A DNA stretch of 64,000 nt from Sorangium aterium (lineage in GTDB: Bacteria; Myxococcota_A; Polyangia; Polyangiales; Polyangiaceae), in contig NZ_JAQNDK010000007.1 in assembly GCF_028368935.1 (NCBI RefSeq), positions 124,001 to 188,000 on the forward strand, given 5' to 3'. The notes under the pieces were generated by a model, which saw nothing but the letters and a program-made list of their open reading frames with translations, was not told the origin of the DNA and searched no databases. Below, piece after piece: positions 61,600-64,000 of this stretch. Each line of letters begins with the position of its first letter. Position 1 is the first letter of the stretch. The position numbers and the translations under genes are program-made.

Positions 61600-62244
61600 G
61601 TGGTCTTGCCCAGCGCAGCCCTCGCCCCCCGGCTCACCCTCGTCCGCGCCAGCCCCGTGGCCGATCTGGACGACGCCGGCCTCGCCCGCGCGGCAGCCGA
61701 GGGCCAGCCAGGCGCCGCCGGCGCCGTCTGGGACCGCTACGGCGCCCTGGTGCACGGCCTGCTCCGCCGCGTGCTCGGGCCCGGCGGCGACGTCGAGGAC
61801 CACGCCCAGGAGACGTTCCTGCAGTTCTTCCGGGAGGTGAAGAACCTGCGGGATCCCGGGGCGCTGCGGCCGTTCCTCCTCGGCATCGCCGTGCGCGTCG
61901 CGCGGTCGGCCCTGCGGCGCCGGCGGTTCCGGCGCTGGTTCTCGCTCACCGACAGCGGCGTGCTGCCGGATGAGCCGGCCGAGGGCGTCGACGAGGGCGC
62001 GCGCGAGGCGCTCGCGCGGCTCTACGCGCTGCTCGACAGGCTGGACGACAGGGCGCGGCTCCTCTTCGTGCTGCGGCACATCGAGGGGCTGGAGCTCGCG
62101 GAGACCGCGCAGGCGAGCGGGATGTCCCTGGCCACGGCCAAGCGCCACCTGGCCAAGGTGACCGCGCGCGTCCACGCGATGGCCGAGCGGGATCCGCTCC
62201 TCGCGGCCTACGTCGAGCCGGTGGAGGAGGCGAGCGATGGCTGA
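61600..62244 (+). CDS. ECF RNA polymerase sigma factor
   Basis: 214 residues from a GTG at 61600. Region 2: AVWDRYGALVHGLLRRVLGP, GGDVEDHAQETFLQFFREVK. Region 4: RARLLFVLRHIEGLELAETA, QASGMSLATAKRHLAKVTAR with the HTH. Overlap of eight bases with the next gene, a FecR-domain membrane protein, shows a sigma/regulator operon. The FecR protein lies on the other side of the membrane segment and probably controls the sigma factor, as in FecI-FecR. The target genes are likely to include the operon itself. Confidence 0.9.
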   Translation: MVLPSAALAPRLTLVRASPVADLDDAGLARAAAEGQPGAAGAVWDRYGALVHGLLRRVLGPGGDVEDHAQETFLQFFREVKNLRDPGALRPFLLGIAVRVARSALRRRRFRRWFSLTDSGVLPDEPAEGVDEGAREALARLYALLDRLDDRARLLFVLRHIEGLELAETAQASGMSLATAKRHLAKVTARVHAMAERDPLLAAYVEPVEEASDG

Positions 62245-63694
62245 TCCGAAGCCCGGGGTGTCGCCGGAGGTCGCCCTGCGGCGGCTCGCGGCGCTGGCGC
62301 GCGAGGCGGGGGCGGCCTCGCCGGCGGACCGCGCGCTCGCCCGCGGCCGCGCGCGGCTGATCGACGAGGTCGAGCGCCCCGTGTTGCCGCTCGCGCCGCG
62401 GCGGCGCTGGCTCCTGCCGGCGGCGCTCGCGCCGCTGCTCGTGATCCTGGGCCTCTGGGCGCTGCGTCCGGCGGCGCGCCTGTCGTACCAGGTCGACGGT
62501 GTCGCGCCGGGAGAACGCGCCGACGGCGCGGCGCTCGCGGACACCTACGTGCGCGGGGGGACCAGCGGGGCGACGGCGCGCTTCAGCGAGGGGACGACCG
62601 TCCGCTTCGCCCCGGGGGCGCGCGGGCGCATCGCCCGCGTGACGGCGCGCGGCGCGCAGATCCACATCGAGGGCGGCGCCGCGCACTTCCGGGTCGCGCA
62701 CCTGCCCGAGGCCGAGTGGGTCGCGGCGGCAGGGCCGTTCACCGTCAGGGTGACGGGTACGGAGTTCGACCTGAGCTGGGAGCGCGAGCGGCTCGAGCTG
62801 ACCATGCAGAGCGGCTCGGTCGCGGTCCGCGGCCCGCTCGCGTCGGGCGGCGTGGCGCTCCAGGGCGGCCAGCGCCTGGTCGCCGACGTGGTCCGCGGCG
62901 AGCTCACGATCGCGGACCTGAGCGCCGCCGGCGCGCGTGCGCCAGAAGGAGGCGGGCTGCGCGAAGCCGACGCGCCGGCGAGGACCGACGTGCTGGAGGA
63001 CGCCAGGGCGCCGGCCGAGATGGGCATGCCGGAGGACGCCGGGGCGCCGGCCGAGATGGGCGGGGCAGCCGCGGCGGGAGCGCCGGTCGCGGTGGGAGCG
63101 CCGGTCGCGGTGGGAGCGCCCGTCGCGGCGGGAGCGCCGGCCGCGGCGGGAGCGCCGGTAGCGACCGATCCGATGGCGACGCTCGCGCCAGCTTCGGCTG
63201 CGGTCCGCGCGCCCGCGGCGCCTGCGCCCGCCTCGGGGAGCTGCAGCGAGCATGTTGCCCGCGGCGACTTCGCCGGGGCGATCGCGGTGGCGGAGGCGCG
63301 GGGCGTCGACGCGACGATCGCCGCGAGCCCGCTCCCGGAGATCGCCGCGCTGGCCGATGCTGCGCGCTACACGGGGCGGAACGACCTCGCGCGGCGCTCG
63401 CTGCTCGCCGAGCGCTCGCGCTTCCCCGGCTCGCCCGAGGCGCGCTCGGCGGCGTTCCTCCTCGGTCGCATCGCGGAGGCGGGCTCGCCCGCGGCGGCCA
63501 TCGACTGGTACGATCGGTACCTCGCCGAGTCGCCGGCCGGCTCGCTCGCAGCCGAGGCGCTCGGGCGGAAGATGATCGTGCTGCGCGCCTCCCAGGGCGA
63601 CGGCGCGGCCCGGCCGATCGCCGAGCAGTACCTCGCGCACCACCCGCGCGGGGCGTTCGCGGCCGCCGCGGCGGCGATCCTCCGCCGCCCATGA
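62237..63694 (+). CDS. FecR-domain membrane protein with alanine-rich repeats and TPR-like C-terminus
   Basis: 485 residues. One membrane segment (about 58-78, WLLPAALAPLLVILGLWAL) separates a short cytosolic part from a periplasmic FecR domain (VDGVAPGERADGAALADTYV, ATARFSEGTTVRFAPGARGR, GPFTVRVTGTEFDLSWERER). A low-complexity stretch of GAPVAV-type repeats, encoded by five 18-bp units near 63076-63165, leads to a C-terminal helical repeat region (RRSLLAERSRFPGSPEARSA, AIDWYDRYLAESPAGSLAAE). It probably relays an envelope signal to the sigma factor coded just upstream. Its stop is coupled to the following gene (ATGA). Confidence 0.87.
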   Translation: MADPKPGVSPEVALRRLAALAREAGAASPADRALARGRARLIDEVERPVLPLAPRRRWLLPAALAPLLVILGLWALRPAARLSYQVDGVAPGERADGAALADTYVRGGTSGATARFSEGTTVRFAPGARGRIARVTARGAQIHIEGGAAHFRVAHLPEAEWVAAAGPFTVRVTGTEFDLSWERERLELTMQSGSVAVRGPLASGGVALQGGQRLVADVVRGELTIADLSAAGARAPEGGGLREADAPARTDVLEDARAPAEMGMPEDAGAPAEMGGAAAAGAPVAVGAPVAVGAPVAAGAPAAAGAPVATDPMATLAPASAAVRAPAAPAPASGSCSEHVARGDFAGAIAVAEARGVDATIAASPLPEIAALADAARYTGRNDLARRSLLAERSRFPGSPEARSAAFLLGRIAEAGSPAAAIDWYDRYLAESPAGSLAAEALGRKMIVLRASQGDGAARPIAEQYLAHHPRGAFAAAAAAILRRP

Positions 63695-64000
63695 GGCGCA
63701 GCGGGTTCGGGCTTGCCCTTGCGCTGTGCGCCGCGCTCTTCGTGTCCCGGGAGGCGAGCGCCGCGGAGGAGATCGGCGTGATCGTCGTGCGCGCGCCGCA
63801 CGCAGGGAAGGTCGTCGAGGAGGCCACGGTGCGCCTCGCGGGCGAGCTGCGCGCCGTGGGCTTCTCGGTCCGCTCGCTCGAGGGCGCGCCGGGCGTCGAC
63901 GGGCGCGCGCAGATCGAGGGCGCGGACGGCGTGTTCGCGGCCATCGTCATCCTCGAGACCGACCGCGGAGCCGTCGCCGACGCGTGGATCGCCGATCACG
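63691..64000 (+). CDS. Secreted protein, partial at the right edge
   Basis: The start overlaps the FecR stop by ATGA. A signal peptide (MRRSGFGLALALCAALFVSR, EASA) is followed by EEIGVIVVRAPHAGKVVEEA, LAGELRAVGFSVRSLEGAPG, an alpha/beta-like pattern. About 103 codons are visible; the rest lies outside the window. As third gene of the sigma/FecR operon it may act in the same envelope process. Family not recognised. Confidence 0.65.
   Translation, partial: MRRSGFGLALALCAALFVSREASAAEEIGVIVVRAPHAGKVVEEATVRLAGELRAVGFSVRSLEGAPGVDGRAQIEGADGVFAAIVILETDRGAVADAWIADH

Noticed and set aside
61290-61637. SGNH-like hydrolase on the minus strand
   Set aside because: YVIGDSVVEG recalls a GDS motif, but the frame is short, lacks other blocks and overlaps the sigma gene start.
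1-64000. tRNA, rRNA and riboswitch genes
   Set aside because: None recognised by eye on either strand; small or divergent RNAs could have been missed.

Overview
The window is very GC-rich, with strong third-position GC bias and many long antisense shadow frames. Its gene content points to a large-genome myxobacterium of the Sorangium/Polyangiales type: glycine-rich secreted lipoproteins in tandem, a PEGA-domain protein, an orphan VgrG/DUF2169/DUF4150 island, a GH81 glucanase lipoprotein, ECF sigma factors with fused or adjacent membrane partners, and many degraded mobile-element genes. The taxonomic call is inference from gene content; no rRNA or tRNA gene was recognised.

Left third (1-25.9 kb) is accessory DNA. 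It opens with a zinc-ribbon gene cut by the window edge, an IS66-type element with a truncated tnpC, an IstB remnant, and an OLD-family nuclease (3264-5381). The nuclease lies between two ~175-bp direct repeats, and the right-hand copy abuts an IS91-type transposase remnant. Next come a membrane protein with a HigA-like HTH, an ECF sigma factor with its own membrane and periplasmic part, and, divergently across a perfect 16-bp palindrome, a PEGA protein and two tandem glycine-rich lipoproteins. A three-gene minus-strand operon (exported protein, lipoprotein with C-terminal domain, cytosolic protein; 13606-15969) has the order and coupling of a myxobacterial sitBAI toxin/immunity locus. It is followed by an ietAS-type defence pair (AAA+ ATPase and subtilisin-like protease, 16892-20274), preceded by three regularly spaced 40-bp inverted-repeat units. 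After an RHS fragment and integrase debris, a possible GIY-YIG-like protein and a DUF4365 nuclease-like protein are each followed by an attC-like hairpin.

Middle (26-39 kb): an orphan type VI secretion island holds a beta-propeller protein, a DUF4150 PAAR-like/AHH nuclease effector, a DUF2169 adaptor, VgrG, and a divergent DUF2169 fusion. Debris of one tyrosine-recombinase family follows. Its C-terminal tail recurs at four loci in the window (near 21.1, 24.7, 34.4 and 37.1 kb). A desaturase-family protein and a sensor histidine kinase close the region.

Right part (39-64 kb) looks like ordinary chromosome: MBL hydrolase and thiolase (GTGA overlap), Bcp peroxiredoxin with a Lys/Ala-rich tail, GH81 beta-1,3-glucanase, an ATP-grasp/alpha-E/transglutaminase operon (the transglutaminase fused to a glutamine-amidotransferase-like domain lacking the N-terminal Cys), a response regulator, a ClC channel with CBS domains, GlgC, a metallophosphoesterase, PrmA-RsmE and an esterase-like lipoprotein. 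It ends with an ECF sigma/FecR/secreted-protein operon that runs off the right edge. Defence and conflict genes (OLD nuclease, ietAS, DUF4365, sit-like operon, T6SS effector) are concentrated between 3 and 34 kb, interleaved with transposase and integrase remnants.
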